Below are positions 17,594 to 27,350 of a DNA stretch of 64,000 bases, piece after piece (the first letter of the stretch is position 1; the number at the start of each line of letters is the position of its first letter). Both the position numbers and the translations under genes were made by a program. The notes below the pieces were generated by a model. It did not search any database. It was not told the origin of the DNA and saw only the letters and a list, made by a program, of their open reading frames with translations. Source of the DNA: Pelosinus sp. IPA-1 (lineage in GTDB: Bacteria > Bacillota > Negativicutes > DSM-13327). The stretch spans positions 186,001-250,000 of the forward strand of contig NZ_BSVC01000006.1 of the NCBI RefSeq assembly GCF_030269905.1. Direction: 5' to 3'.

Positions 17594-19042
17594 TTGTTTA
17601 ATTGGTTAGATGGCAGTGACAGTTGTCTTGATTTAGTGCTGGATCGTCTTGACCAAGCGGTACATGTAATAAATTGTGAAGGAATAACGGTTTATTATAA
17701 TCAGACAGCGGCTGAAGTGGAAGGGTTGCAGGTAGTTGATGTTGTTGGAAAACATTTTCTCCAGGTATATCCTTCATTAACCCTTGAAACGAGCAGTTTG
17801 ATGAAGGTTTTAACTACTGGAAAGCCAGTATTGAATCAGCAACAAACGATAGTGAGCAGGAAAGGGAGAATTATCACAATTCATTACTCTACTTTCCCGC
17901 TTTATCGAGATGGGATATTAGTTGGTGCCTGTGATATGTCGCGAGATATAACAAAAATAAAAGAATTGTCAGATCGGGTGATGGATTTGCAGGCTGAACT
18001 TTTAGATACCAAATCCAGTGGCTGTAAGAACTCTAAAAAAACGGAAGCTAGTTTTTCAAAGTACACTTTTAACGATATTATTGGCAGTCACGATTTGATA
18101 GTTAAACTCAAAGTACTAGGTCAGCGGGTGGCATCAACATCTTCTCCTGTTTTGGTGATTGGTGAAACAGGAGCAGGCAAAGAATTAGTAGTGCAATCCA
18201 TTCATAATGCTTCATCACGTAAAGAAAGACCTTTTGTGGCGCAAAACTGTGCGGCCTTTCCAGCGACATTATTAGAAAGTATTTTATTTGGCACTGTTAA
18301 GGGAAGTTTTACCGGAGCAGAAGACCGGCCAGGGTTATTCGAACTTGCTGATGGAGGAACCTTGTTTTTGGATGAAATCAATTCCATGCCAATGGAACTG
18401 CAAAGTAAATTGCTCAGAGTGTTGCAAGATGGGACTTTTCGTCGTCTAGGTGATAATAAGTTGCGAGAAGTAGATACCAGGGTTATTGCCTGTACCAATG
18501 TAGATCCACAAGAAGCAGTACGAAAAAAGGAACTGCGTGTTGATTTATATTATCGGCTGAATGTTGTTGCTTTGAAAGTACCTTCTCTCCGAGAACGAAA
18601 AAGTGATATTTCTTCCTTGGTGGAACATTTTATCACTATGTATAATGCCAAAATGGGTCGCTCGGTGAAAAAAATCAGTGAGGAAGTGAATCAGGCCTTC
18701 TTACATTATTCGTGGCCAGGTAATGTTCGGGAATTGCAGCATGCAATTGAGCATGCCATGAATATCGTCTCGGGTCTGGTCATTGAAATGGAACATGTTC
18801 CTGAACATCTACTTAAATATGATGAGGAACCAGATAATGAAAAAGGTTGGAGTCACTTGGGCGGAAAAGGTCTACCCGAAGTACTTCAAAATGTTGAAAA
18901 AAGCGCCCTCATACAAGCGTTAGAAAGAAGTGAGGGAAATATATCAAGAGCAGCGCTGTCTTTAGGTATTCCTCGTCAAACCATACAATATAAGTTAAAA
19001 ATATATGGATTAGTTGAAAAAGACAAAAAAGCAACTCTTTAA
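17594..19042 (+). CDS. Sigma-54-dependent activator (PAS, AAA+, Fis-type HTH)
   Basis: A 482-residue enhancer-binding protein. A PAS sensor (about residues 15-120, AVHVINCEGITVYYNQTAAE) precedes a central AAA+ domain. That domain has Walker A GETGAGKE, the sigma-54 contact loop GSFTGA (a Ser variant of GAFTGA) and Walker B LFLDEI. A C-terminal Fis helix-turn-helix (SRAALSLGIPRQTIQYKLK) ends the protein. The PAS may sense lysine or an intermediate. TTG 17594 is chosen because GGGGGAAG lies 5 bp before it. Encoded inside operon 1, it probably activates the sigma-54 promoters of both lysine operons. Confidence 0.9.
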   Translation: MFNWLDGSDSCLDLVLDRLDQAVHVINCEGITVYYNQTAAEVEGLQVVDVVGKHFLQVYPSLTLETSSLMKVLTTGKPVLNQQQTIVSRKGRIITIHYSTFPLYRDGILVGACDMSRDITKIKELSDRVMDLQAELLDTKSSGCKNSKKTEASFSKYTFNDIIGSHDLIVKLKVLGQRVASTSSPVLVIGETGAGKELVVQSIHNASSRKERPFVAQNCAAFPATLLESILFGTVKGSFTGAEDRPGLFELADGGTLFLDEINSMPMELQSKLLRVLQDGTFRRLGDNKLREVDTRVIACTNVDPQEAVRKKELRVDLYYRLNVVALKVPSLRERKSDISSLVEHFITMYNAKMGRSVKKISEEVNQAFLHYSWPGNVRELQHAIEHAMNIVSGLVIEMEHVPEHLLKYDEEPDNEKGWSHLGGKGLPEVLQNVEKSALIQALERSEGNISRAALSLGIPRQTIQYKLKIYGLVEKDKKATL

Positions 19043-19057
19043 CAAGGGGGGATTATA

Positions 19058-20620
19058 TTGAAAAAACTTAACTTGGATCAGGGCACCATTGGGCGTGGAC
19101 GGGAGTTAGCTAAGCTAATTGTGGATAAGGTGCAAGAACACATTGATGCTCATAGTACAGTTGCGGTTGAGCGATCTGTTTTAAGATTGCTGGGTATAGA
19201 TGGAATAGACCAAGCAGGGGTGCCTGTAGTTAATAGGGTGGTCGAAGACCTATATGCAGCAGGAGTATTAGGAAAAGGGGCTATGTATTGGCTCGTCAAT
19301 GCTATGCTTAACACCCAATTATCTCCACAACAAGTTGCGGAGTATGTTGTAAATGGAGAGATTAATTTAGTGGAATTACCTATAAAATCAGATCAGGAAA
19401 TAGAGAAATTAGCCAATCAACTTGCTATCTCAGCATTACATAAAATTCAAGATCGCCGTGAGGAAAGAGAAAGGCTGATTGCTGATTTAGGCAAGGGGCC
19501 AGAGCCTATGCTTTATGTAATTGTAGCGACCGGAAATGTTTATGAGGATGCCATTCAAGCTCAGGCTGCAGCTAGGCAAGGGGCAGACATCATTGCTGTA
19601 ATTCGTACTACAGGACAAAGTTTATTGGATTATGTTCCTTATGGACCTACTACTACTGGGTTTGGCGGTACGTATGCTACTCAGGCTAATTTTAAAATCC
19701 TGCGGGAAGCGCTGGATGAAGTGGGGCAAGAAGTAAACCGGTATATTTATCTGACAAATTATTGTTCGGGGTTATGTATGCCTGAGATTGCGGTGATGGG
19801 GGCCCTGGAGCGTCTGGATGTTATGCTCAATGACTCAATGTACGGTATTATTTTCAGGGATATAAATATGAAGCGTACCTTTGTTGACCAATTCTTTTCT
19901 CGTTTAATTAATGGCTATGCTGGTATTATCATCAATACTGGTGAAGATAATTACTTAACAACGGCTGATGCCATGGAAAGTGGTCATACTGTGCTGGCTT
20001 CTGAATTGATCAATGAACAGTTTGCCTTCCGGTGTGGTATGGTTTCAGAGCAACTTGGTCTTGGGCATGCTTTTGAAATTGATCCCAAAACACCCAATGG
20101 TTTTCTCTATGAATTAGCTCAGGCTCAACTGGTCAGGGAGGTTTTTCCACATAGTCCGATCAAGTATATGCCACCAACTAAATTTATGACAGGAAATATT
20201 TTTAAGGGTCATGTACAGGATACCCTCTTTAATGTGTGCTCGATTATGACAGGACAGAGTTTACATCTCTTAGGCATACTGACAGAGGCAATTCACACAC
20301 CTCTTATTCAAGACAGGTTTTTGAGCATAGAGTCAGCCCGCTATGTTTTTGATAATATGCGGGGACTTGCCGATGAAATTTGCTTTAAGAAAGATGGAGT
20401 TATCCAGCAACGGGCAAGTGAAGTATTAGAAAAGGCTGTTGTATTGTTGGAAGAAATCGCTGAAATGGGACTAATGCAAGCTATAGCTGCAGGATATTTT
20501 GCTGATATAACGCGTACTCCAGAAGGCGGGAAAGGCTTAAATGGAGTCATTGTACGTGAAAATGGCTATCTTAATCCCTTTATTCCTTTAATGCTCAAAG
20601 GAGGAAGAAGGAATGGTTGA
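19058..20620 (+). CDS. kamD: Lysine 5,6-aminomutase alpha subunit
   Basis: A 520-residue large subunit of the adenosylcobalamin- and PLP-dependent mutase that moves the terminal amino group of beta-lysine to C5, giving 3,5-diaminohexanoate. The length and sequence (RGRELAKLIVDKVQEHIDAH at the start, PYGPTTTGFGGTYATQANFK in the middle) match KamD. It starts at TTG 19058 behind AAGGGGGG and overlaps kamE by 8 bp, indicating coupled translation of the two subunits. Confidence 0.95.
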   Translation: MKKLNLDQGTIGRGRELAKLIVDKVQEHIDAHSTVAVERSVLRLLGIDGIDQAGVPVVNRVVEDLYAAGVLGKGAMYWLVNAMLNTQLSPQQVAEYVVNGEINLVELPIKSDQEIEKLANQLAISALHKIQDRREERERLIADLGKGPEPMLYVIVATGNVYEDAIQAQAAARQGADIIAVIRTTGQSLLDYVPYGPTTTGFGGTYATQANFKILREALDEVGQEVNRYIYLTNYCSGLCMPEIAVMGALERLDVMLNDSMYGIIFRDINMKRTFVDQFFSRLINGYAGIIINTGEDNYLTTADAMESGHTVLASELINEQFAFRCGMVSEQLGLGHAFEIDPKTPNGFLYELAQAQLVREVFPHSPIKYMPPTKFMTGNIFKGHVQDTLFNVCSIMTGQSLHLLGILTEAIHTPLIQDRFLSIESARYVFDNMRGLADEICFKKDGVIQQRASEVLEKAVVLLEEIAEMGLMQAIAAGYFADITRTPEGGKGLNGVIVRENGYLNPFIPLMLKGGRRNG

Positions 20621-21350
20621 TTTACAGAATGTCAAACCTTATGGAGATACCTTGGATGATGGTATGGTGCAGCTATCGTTTACATTGCCTGTATCTTTAT
20701 CGAGTGCATCTAAAGAAGCTGCGAGGCAATTGGTTGCCAGTATGGGGTTAGATGAGCCGGCAGTTGCCCATGCCGAGGCAATAAGTAATGAATTTAGTTT
20801 TTTTATTGTCTATGCAAAATGTAAGCATGGGATAGATATTGCAGGGATTGTTGTGCCAGAAGTTGATTTAGAGGTGTTGTCTAAAAAAGAAATCGATGAC
20901 TTCATTAGTACACATCTAGGACGGAAACTCAATATAGTAGGAGCCTGTATTGAAAGCGATGCTCATACTGTCGGTATTGATGCCATCATGAACATAAAAG
21001 GATTTAATGGACATAAAGGTCTAGAAAGTTATCATGAAATCAATGCTGTGAATATGGGGGCGCAGGTTACTTGTGAGGACGTAATTCGCAAGGCCTATGA
21101 GATCAAGGCCGATGCCATTTTAATATCTCAAGTGGTAACTCAGAAAAATATTCATATTACCAATCTCACAAAACTGGTAGATATGCTTGAGGCAGAAGGA
21201 TTGCGGGATAAAGTAACGTTAGTTGTAGGTGGGCCGCGAATTAGTCATGAACTGGCGAAAGAATTGGGATATGATGCTGGCTTTAGTTCGAATACTTATG
21301 CAGAACACGTGGCTTCTTTTCTTGTGCAGGAAGTAAAGGGGAAAAATTAG
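20613..21350 (+). CDS. kamE: Lysine 5,6-aminomutase beta subunit (B12-binding)
   Basis: A 245-residue small subunit. It carries the base-off cobalamin-binding motif DxHxxG as DAHTVG (about residues 117-122), followed by NIKGFNGHKGLESY, which includes the lysine that forms the PLP Schiff base in the Clostridium enzyme. The C-terminal half is a Rossmann-like B12 domain (ADAILISQVV, VTLVVGGPR). It overlaps kamD and has an AGGAGGAAG ribosome site inside the kamD end. Confidence 0.95.
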   Translation: MVDLQNVKPYGDTLDDGMVQLSFTLPVSLSSASKEAARQLVASMGLDEPAVAHAEAISNEFSFFIVYAKCKHGIDIAGIVVPEVDLEVLSKKEIDDFISTHLGRKLNIVGACIESDAHTVGIDAIMNIKGFNGHKGLESYHEINAVNMGAQVTCEDVIRKAYEIKADAILISQVVTQKNIHITNLTKLVDMLEAEGLRDKVTLVVGGPRISHELAKELGYDAGFSSNTYAEHVASFLVQEVKGKN

Positions 21351-21451
21351 CGGGATATAGTAGAGGGACTGGTAAAAAAAATTCAGATGCTAGGCTGAAC
21401 TGCTTACGGCAAAGGTGAAGCGAGCGACTGGAGAAAAAAAGAGGGAAGAAT

Positions 21452-21850
21452 ATGGAAGAAGCATTAATACGTATACGAATGAGTGAACATGATGCTCATT
21501 ATGCCGGAGGATTAGTCAATGGATCGCGAATGTTGGATTTATTTGGTGATGTGGCAACAGAATTGTTAATCCGTAGTGATGGTGATGAAGGTCTGTTTGT
21601 TGCATATGATAATGTGGAATTTAAAGAACCTGTTTATGCTGGTGATTTTATCGAGGCCAGGGGGAAAATTGTAAAGATAGGTAATACATCACGACGGATG
21701 GAATTTACCGCTATGAAAGTTATTGCATTAGATCAAATTGCCCCACATGATTCTTCGGCATCTGTACTTATTGAACCAGTGCTTGTTTGCACGGCTAGCG
21801 GGACATGTGTCGTTCCTAAAGAAAAGCAAAGAGGTGGAGAATTTGGATAA
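21452..21850 (+). CDS. kal: 3-aminobutyryl-CoA ammonia-lyase
   Basis: A 132-residue hotdog-fold enzyme that eliminates ammonia from L-3-aminobutyryl-CoA to give crotonyl-CoA. The start [20 protein letters not shown] and the [19 protein letters not shown] segment match Kal. A 100-bp gap separates it from kamE. It overlaps the start of kce by 8 bp, so these two are translationally coupled. Confidence 0.93.
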   Translation: MEEALIRIRMSEHDAHYAGGLVNGSRMLDLFGDVATELLIRSDGDEGLFVAYDNVEFKEPVYAGDFIEARGKIVKIGNTSRRMEFTAMKVIALDQIAPHDSSASVLIEPVLVCTASGTCVVPKEKQRGGEFG

Positions 21851-22673
21851 GCTCATCATTACGGTTGCACTAGTCGGGGCTGAAACCTCCCGAAAAGACA
21901 ATCCTAATTTACCACTTACGCCTAGGGAAATTGCTGATGAGGCAATACATTGTGCTGAAAAAGGAGCTTCTATTATTCATCTTCATGTTAGAGATAAAGA
22001 GGGAAATGCCACTCAGTCTAAATCCATTTTTAAAGAAACAATGGATTTGATCAAAAAGGATAGTAATGTAATTATTCAAACATCCACTGGCGGAGCGTCA
22101 TGGATGACAGCGGAGGAACGTTTACAACCGGTAGAACTAAGACCAGAGATGGCAACATTAACTACAGGTACAGTTAATTTTGGTGAAGAAATATTTTCAA
22201 ATTCCATGTCAAACATTGAAACATTTGCCCAAGCAATGGTAGAGCAGGGGGTTAAGCCGGAAATTGAGGTATTTGAGGTTGGTATGGTTAATAATGCTTT
22301 GCAGCTAGTAAAAAAAGGAATTTTGCAGCTGCCCCTTCATTTTGACTTTGTGATGGGAGTTCCTGGAGGTATAACGGGAGAACCTAGGAATTTACTGCAT
22401 CTGGTTGAGTCTTTACCACCTGGATGCACTTGGACGGTGGCTGGAATCGGGCGCAGTGAATTGCCGCTAGCGACAATGGGTATTGTAATGGGCGGACATG
22501 TTCGTGTCGGCTTTGAGGATAATGTGTATTATACAAAAGGAGTATTAGCTGACAGTAACGCCCAATTAGTAGAACGAGTTGTACGGATCGCAGGAGAGTT
22601 GGGACGGGAAATTGCTACGCCTGATCAAGCTAGGGAAATTTTGGGGTTGCATGGGAGAAGTAGAGCGGTTTAG
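21843..22673 (+). CDS. kce: 3-keto-5-aminohexanoate cleavage enzyme
   Basis: A 276-residue BKACE-family zinc enzyme (TIM barrel). It joins 5-amino-3-oxohexanoate with acetyl-CoA to give 3-aminobutyryl-CoA and acetoacetate. The zinc-binding HLHVRD motif is at about residue 46, and VPGGITGEP plus [13 protein letters not shown] are characteristic. TTG 21843 is the start: AGGTGG precedes it, and the protein then begins with the usual [13 protein letters not shown]. The upstream in-frame extension lies inside kal. It is the last gene before a terminator. Confidence 0.93.
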   Translation: MDKLIITVALVGAETSRKDNPNLPLTPREIADEAIHCAEKGASIIHLHVRDKEGNATQSKSIFKETMDLIKKDSNVIIQTSTGGASWMTAEERLQPVELRPEMATLTTGTVNFGEEIFSNSMSNIETFAQAMVEQGVKPEIEVFEVGMVNNALQLVKKGILQLPLHFDFVMGVPGGITGEPRNLLHLVESLPPGCTWTVAGIGRSELPLATMGIVMGGHVRVGFEDNVYYTKGVLADSNAQLVERVVRIAGELGREIATPDQAREILGLHGRSRAV

Positions 22674-22698
22674 TCAATAGATAAAGAAGTAGATTTCC

Positions 22699-22733
22699 TA
22701 AAAAATCCGGCAGTAGATACTGCCGGATTTTTT
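22699..22733 (+). terminator. Rho-independent terminator of lysine operon 1
   Basis: Stem AAATCCGGCAGTA/TACTGCCGGATTT with a T6 tail. Confidence 0.95.
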
Positions 22734-22806
22734 GCATCTGCTGAATTTTAGGCGATTAATAAAAAGCTATAAATAGAGTAAGTTAGCCATTTTGTTTTGA
22801 CACAGT

Positions 22807-22820
22807 GCCCAAAAATAGTC
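22807..22820 (+). promoter_or_regulatory. Putative upstream activator site for lysine operon 2
   Basis: GCCCAAAAATAGTC copies the element at 15219-15232 (12 of 14 positions), starts 77 bp before the second sigma-54 promoter and is also followed by AAG. A separate inverted repeat, AGAGTA-N8-TACTCT, lies just downstream at 22823-22842. Confidence 0.55.
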
Positions 22821-22883
22821 AAGAGTAGAGGCTGATACTCTGTGGGGGTACCATAAGTATGTCATTGACGTGGACTCTACTGT

Positions 22884-22899
22884 TGGCATGTTTATTGCA
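22884..22899 (+). promoter_or_regulatory. Sigma-54 promoter of lysine operon 2
   Basis: TGGCATGTTTATTGCA matches the -24/-12 consensus with GG and GC exactly 10 bp apart. It lies 133 bp before lysP. Confidence 0.8.
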
Positions 22900-23031
22900 A
22901 TTCATTTATAGTGAAAGGTATTGGTGCCCTAGAAATCTTCGTTGTTACAGTAATTTAATTTATTGAAAATTTAAAATTGTTTTAAATTTACTGAAGCGTT
23001 CTTAAGCTGAATATAAAAAGGAGTGAATCGA

Positions 23032-24525
23032 ATGAACGCCGACCTAGAGAAGGGGAAAAACTTAAGTATAAGGGAGACTGGTATTGGGGATAAAGAGGAG
23101 CTAAAGCGAAGTTTAAGAGCCCGTCACATGAATATGATAGCACTTGGAGGTGCTATCGGTACTGGTTTGTTTTTGGCTAGCGGTGCATCAGTTAGTACTG
23201 CCGGTCCGGGCGGAGCACTAGTGGCTTATGGAGTTATTGGAATTATGGTTTACTTTCTAATGACGAGTTTAGGAGAAATGGCAACCTATTTACCTGTTCC
23301 AGGATCTTTCGGAACATATGCGGCCAGGTTTGTCGATCCCGCCTTAGGATTTGCAATAGGTTGGAACTATTGGTTAAACTGGGCTACTTGTATAGCGGCA
23401 GAATTAGTGGCAGGAGCTATCATTATGAAGTTTTGGTTCCCTGATATCCCAGGATATTACTGGAGTGGGCTATTTTTAGTCATTTTATTTACACTTAATT
23501 TTTTGTCAACACGAGCTTATGGTGAGAGTGAATATTGGTTTGCTGGTGCTAAGGTTGTAACTGCAATGATATTTTTATTGGTAGGTATTTTGATGATTTT
23601 AGGGATAGGGAGTCCCTCGCCTGGATTTGCTAATTGGCACATTGAGGAGGCACCTTTCGTCGGCGGATTAGGCTCTATACTGGCGATTTTCATGATTGCT
23701 GGCTTTTCTTTCCAAGGAACTGAGCTAGTTGGTATTGCGGCTGGTGAAAGTCAGAATCCTGAAAAAGATGTGCCAAAAGCAATTAATACGGTGTTCTGGC
23801 GTATTCTCCTATTTTATATTGGTGCTTTAATAATTATTGGTTTTGTACTACCTTATACTGACGAAAATTTATTGAAAAGTGATGTGGAGAATGTTGCCGT
23901 TAGTCCCTTTACTCTTGTATTTAGCCGTGCTGGTTTTAGCGCAGCGGCTTCCCTGATGAATGCAATCATTCTCACGTCAGTACTATCTTGTGCTAATTCA
24001 GGACTGTATGCTTCAACTCGTATGCTTTATGCGATGGCAAAAGAAGGAAAAGCACCGAAGATATTTGGTAAGGTTAATAAACGTGGTGTCCCAGTTAATT
24101 CTCTATATATTACGTCTGCTATTGGATTTCTTGCCTTTCTGTCCTCACTAGTTGGTGAAGGCACTGCTTATACCTGGTTACTTAACATTACTGGTATGAT
24201 CGGATTTATAGCTTGGTTGGGTATTGCCATTAGCCACTACCGTTTTCGGAAGGCATTTATCAAACAAGGGTTTGATTTAAATGAACTCAAGTATAAAGCA
24301 AAATGGTTCCCCTTTGGACCTATATTCGCTATGGTACTTTGCTTTTTTGTAATTATTGGGCAGAACTATAACGCATTTTTAGGCGGGGAAGTGGATTGGT
24401 ATGGCATAGTCGTTTCCTATGTGGGTATTCCAATCTTCTTGGCAACTTATATTGGATATAAGCTTTCGAAGAAGAGCAAGTTAATTGCTTTGGAAGAAGT
24501 AGACTTAAGTAAGAATGCTATCTGA
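23032..24525 (+). CDS. lysP: Lysine-specific amino acid permease (APC family)
   Basis: A 497-residue transporter with about 12 membrane helices. The APC signature is at the start (LKRSLRARHMNMIALGGAIGTGLFLASG), followed by GPGGALVAYGVIGIMVYF and SFQGTELVGIAAGE. Close resemblance to LysP and its position before lysine 2,3-aminomutase point to lysine uptake. ATG 23032 is preferred because AAAAGGAG is 8 bp upstream. It is the first gene of operon 2. The helix-rich protein ends in a charged cytoplasmic tail. Confidence 0.9.
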   Translation: MNADLEKGKNLSIRETGIGDKEELKRSLRARHMNMIALGGAIGTGLFLASGASVSTAGPGGALVAYGVIGIMVYFLMTSLGEMATYLPVPGSFGTYAARFVDPALGFAIGWNYWLNWATCIAAELVAGAIIMKFWFPDIPGYYWSGLFLVILFTLNFLSTRAYGESEYWFAGAKVVTAMIFLLVGILMILGIGSPSPGFANWHIEEAPFVGGLGSILAIFMIAGFSFQGTELVGIAAGESQNPEKDVPKAINTVFWRILLFYIGALIIIGFVLPYTDENLLKSDVENVAVSPFTLVFSRAGFSAAASLMNAIILTSVLSCANSGLYASTRMLYAMAKEGKAPKIFGKVNKRGVPVNSLYITSAIGFLAFLSSLVGEGTAYTWLLNITGMIGFIAWLGIAISHYRFRKAFIKQGFDLNELKYKAKWFPFGPIFAMVLCFFVIIGQNYNAFLGGEVDWYGIVVSYVGIPIFLATYIGYKLSKKSKLIALEEVDLSKNAI

Positions 24526-24596
24526 TTGCAAGTTCCACCCCAAAATGGGGATAACAGATTGTAAAAATCAAGTGAATTCCGAAGGGAGTACATAAA

Positions 24597-25883
24597 ATGC
24601 GTGATTATCGTGATATCCCCTTGTGGGCGAATGTTAAAGAAGAAGAGTGGCAAGACTGGCGGTGGCAGGTAGCTAACCGTATAACTTCAATGACGGTATT
24701 GAAGCAGGTTGTTTCATTAGCTCGTGAGGAAGAAGACGGAATAGTCAATTGTTTACAAAGTTTAAGAATGGCGATTACTCCTTATTATGCAACATTAATT
24801 GATGCTGATAACTTGAATTGCCCAGTTCGCAAGCAAGCTGTTCCGACAACGGCTGAATTAGAGTTTGGCCAATTTGATATGGCTGATCCTCTGCATGAAG
24901 ATAAGGACTCGCCTGTTCCTGGACTAACTCATAGATATCCTGATCGGGTACTGTTTTTAGTTACTGACCAATGTTCAATGTATTGCCGTCATTGTACTAG
25001 AAGGCGTATTGCGGGAGTCTGTGACCAAGCGCGTTCAAAAGAACAAATTAATCGTTGTATCCAGTATATACGTGAAACAACCGTAGTTAGGGATGTAGTT
25101 TTGTCTGGCGGTGATGCCTTTTTAATAAGCGATGAGTTGATTGAGTATATTTTACAAGAATTACGGCAAATAAAGCATGTAGAAATTATCCGTTTTGGTA
25201 CTCGTACGCCGGTGGTTTTGCCGCAAAGGATTACTCCTGCCCTGTGTGCTATTCTGAAACGCTATCATCCGATTTATGTAAATGTTCATTTTAACCATCC
25301 CAAAGAAATTACGACAGCTGCTAAAGAGGCTTGTGCTCGTTTGGCTGATGCTGGAGTGCCGCTTGGCAATCAAGCTGTCCTCTTAAAAGGCGTCAATGAT
25401 TGTCCGGAATTAATAAAGAAATTGATGCAGCAATTACTAATGATAAGAGTAAAGCCTTACTATATTTATCAATGTGATATGTCACAAGGCATACAACACT
25501 TTAGGACTCCAATTAGTTCAGGGATTCAAGCGATTGAGTATTTAAGAGGGCATACTTCAGGTTTAGCAGTTCCCACTTATGTGGTTGATGCACCAGGCGG
25601 TGGCGGTAAAATTCCTGTTATGCCTCAATATATGGTTTCCCAAAATTCCAGTAAAACCGTTTTGCGGAACTATGAGGGCATCTTCACAACCTATACTGAA
25701 CCAAAGCACTGTGTAGATCCAGAAGCGCCGTGCGAAGTATGCGGTGGTTACCATCATGATACAACGGTGGGATTGGCTGGATTACTTAGTGGTGATCATT
25801 GTTCCTTGACATCGACGCAATCCGTGCTTAGAAACACAGAAAAATTAGGAAACGAGGAGCCTGCTTTACTTATAGCAAAATAG
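24597..25883 (+). CDS. kamA: L-lysine 2,3-aminomutase (radical SAM, PLP)
   Basis: A 428-residue enzyme that converts L-lysine to beta-lysine, the first pathway step. The radical-SAM cluster motif CxxxCxxC is CSMYCRHC, followed by TRRR. The N-terminus has the KamA-like WKDWRWQ-type motif (WQDWRWQVANRI). The PLP-binding C-terminal region includes YVVDAPGGGGKIPV, and a cysteine-rich tail (CVDPEAPCEVCGG) matches the zinc site of the clostridial enzyme. A 71-bp gap follows lysP, with GAAGGGAG before the start. Confidence 0.95.
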   Translation: MRDYRDIPLWANVKEEEWQDWRWQVANRITSMTVLKQVVSLAREEEDGIVNCLQSLRMAITPYYATLIDADNLNCPVRKQAVPTTAELEFGQFDMADPLHEDKDSPVPGLTHRYPDRVLFLVTDQCSMYCRHCTRRRIAGVCDQARSKEQINRCIQYIRETTVVRDVVLSGGDAFLISDELIEYILQELRQIKHVEIIRFGTRTPVVLPQRITPALCAILKRYHPIYVNVHFNHPKEITTAAKEACARLADAGVPLGNQAVLLKGVNDCPELIKKLMQQLLMIRVKPYYIYQCDMSQGIQHFRTPISSGIQAIEYLRGHTSGLAVPTYVVDAPGGGGKIPVMPQYMVSQNSSKTVLRNYEGIFTTYTEPKHCVDPEAPCEVCGGYHHDTTVGLAGLLSGDHCSLTSTQSVLRNTEKLGNEEPALLIAK

Positions 25884-25923
25884 CTTAGTGATGATTGGGG
25901 TTTTAGGAGGTGGAAGGTGGATT

Positions 25924-26577
25924 ATGGCAAGATTTTGTACTGCTGAAGAGGCGGTAAAGGATATTTGCGAGGGAATGTCGATCATGATTGGTGGTTTTTT
26001 AGGTGTTGGTACACCTGATAGCTTGGTGCAGGCTCTGGTAAATCAAGGTACTAAAAACATAACCATCATTACGAATGATAGTGCTTTTCCTGGCGTAGGT
26101 GTTGGTAAGCTTCAAGACAGCAAACAAATTAATGTATTATATACATCTTATATCGGCGGACATCCTGATAGTGGCAAATGTATGGAGAATGGGGATATGA
26201 AGATTGTTTTAACCCCTCAGGGAACTCTTGCTGAACAAATTCGAGCAGGCGGTGCTGGCTTGGGGGGGATATTAACTCCTACCGGTGTTGGAACAGTCGT
26301 AGAAAACGGAAAACAAAAAATAGTTGTAGCAGAGAAAACGTATTTGCTAGAAGAACCATTGAAAGCTGATATAGCTTTGATAAAAGCATATAAAGCCGAT
26401 ACGAGCGGTAATCTAGTCTATCGTTTTTCAGCCAGAAATTTTAATCCCTTGATGGCTATGGCTGCCAAGACAGTTATTGTCGAAGTGGAGGAAATAGTGC
26501 CAGTAGGCTCGATTGAACCTGATTATGTGGCAACGCCGGGAATATTTGTCGATTTGTTGGTCAAGGGGGGGGAATAG
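25924..26577 (+). CDS. atoD: Butyrate/acetoacetate CoA-transferase subunit alpha
   Basis: A 217-residue family I CoA-transferase alpha subunit. GGFLGVGTPDSLVQALV and GGAGLGGILTPTGVGT are typical of AtoD/CtfA. With AtoA it moves CoA between acetoacetate (from Kce) and butyrate, which recovers acetoacetyl-CoA and releases butyrate. ATG 25924 gives the usual MARFCTAEEAVKDI start. An upstream extension is possible but lacks homology-like sequence. It lies 40 bp after kamA and 1 bp before atoA. Confidence 0.93.
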   Translation: MARFCTAEEAVKDICEGMSIMIGGFLGVGTPDSLVQALVNQGTKNITIITNDSAFPGVGVGKLQDSKQINVLYTSYIGGHPDSGKCMENGDMKIVLTPQGTLAEQIRAGGAGLGGILTPTGVGTVVENGKQKIVVAEKTYLLEEPLKADIALIKAYKADTSGNLVYRFSARNFNPLMAMAAKTVIVEVEEIVPVGSIEPDYVATPGIFVDLLVKGGE

Positions 26578-26578
26578 T

Positions 26579-27238
26579 ATGCCACAAATGGATAAGCGAA
26601 CTCGCATTGCAATACGGGTAGCCAAAGAATTGCATGATGGTGATGTGGTAAACTTGGGGATTGGTATGCCCACTCTAGTGGCAAATTATCTACCCAGTGG
26701 AGTTTCTATTATCTTGCATTCGGAAAATGGATTCTTAGGAATTGGACCAGAACCGCAAAAAGGCTCGGAAGATAAAGATTTAGTAAATGCTGGAGGAAAG
26801 CCAGTGACGATACAAGAGAATGGATGCTGTTTTGACAGTGCTATGTCATTTGCCATAATTCGAGGAGGGCATGTTGATACTACGGTGTTAGGCGCATTGG
26901 AAGTAGATGAACAAGGGAATCTAGCTAACTGGATGGTTCCGGGAAAAAGAATTTCGGGTATGGGCGGAGCCATGGACTTAGTTGTGGGCGCAAAAAAAAT
27001 CATTATTGCCATGGAACATATAAATAAAGATGGCTCTCCTAAAATAGTAAAGAAGTGTTCTTTGCCGCTTACAGCTCAAGCTGAGGTTGATCTAATTGTT
27101 ACAGATATGGCGGTTATCGCAGTTCGTCCAGATGGACTACATCTCATTGAAATAGCCGAAGATACCACATTAGAAGAAGTAGTTGCTGCTACTGGTGGGC
27201 AATTATTCTATTCAAACGGAAACATTGGGACGTTTTGA
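26579..27238 (+). CDS. atoA: Butyrate/acetoacetate CoA-transferase subunit beta
   Basis: A 219-residue beta subunit. The catalytic glutamate is in the conserved SENG motif ([12 protein letters not shown]), and [16 protein letters not shown] and [11 protein letters not shown] are typical of AtoA/CtfB. It starts at ATG 26579, right after atoD, with GGGGGG as ribosome site. The gap to the thiolase gene contains a perfect hairpin. Confidence 0.94.
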   Translation: MPQMDKRTRIAIRVAKELHDGDVVNLGIGMPTLVANYLPSGVSIILHSENGFLGIGPEPQKGSEDKDLVNAGGKPVTIQENGCCFDSAMSFAIIRGGHVDTTVLGALEVDEQGNLANWMVPGKRISGMGGAMDLVVGAKKIIIAMEHINKDGSPKIVKKCSLPLTAQAEVDLIVTDMAVIAVRPDGLHLIEIAEDTTLEEVVAATGGQLFYSNGNIGTF

Positions 27239-27261
27239 TTTTAGTTGGTCAAACGTACAAA

Positions 27262-27291
27262 TAGTGCCAACAGATCCAACTGTTGGCACTA
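27262..27291 (+). repeat. Perfect 12-bp inverted repeat between atoA and thl
   Basis: TAGTGCCAACAG and CTGTTGGCACTA are exact complements around a 6-nt loop. No T run follows, so it is not a classical terminator. It may be an mRNA processing or stability element that tunes expression of the downstream genes. Confidence 0.6.
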
Positions 27292-27350
27292 CTTATCAAA
27301 ATTGTTTCGGAATGAGGAAAGTGAGGGAATATGCAGGAAGGCGTGAGATT

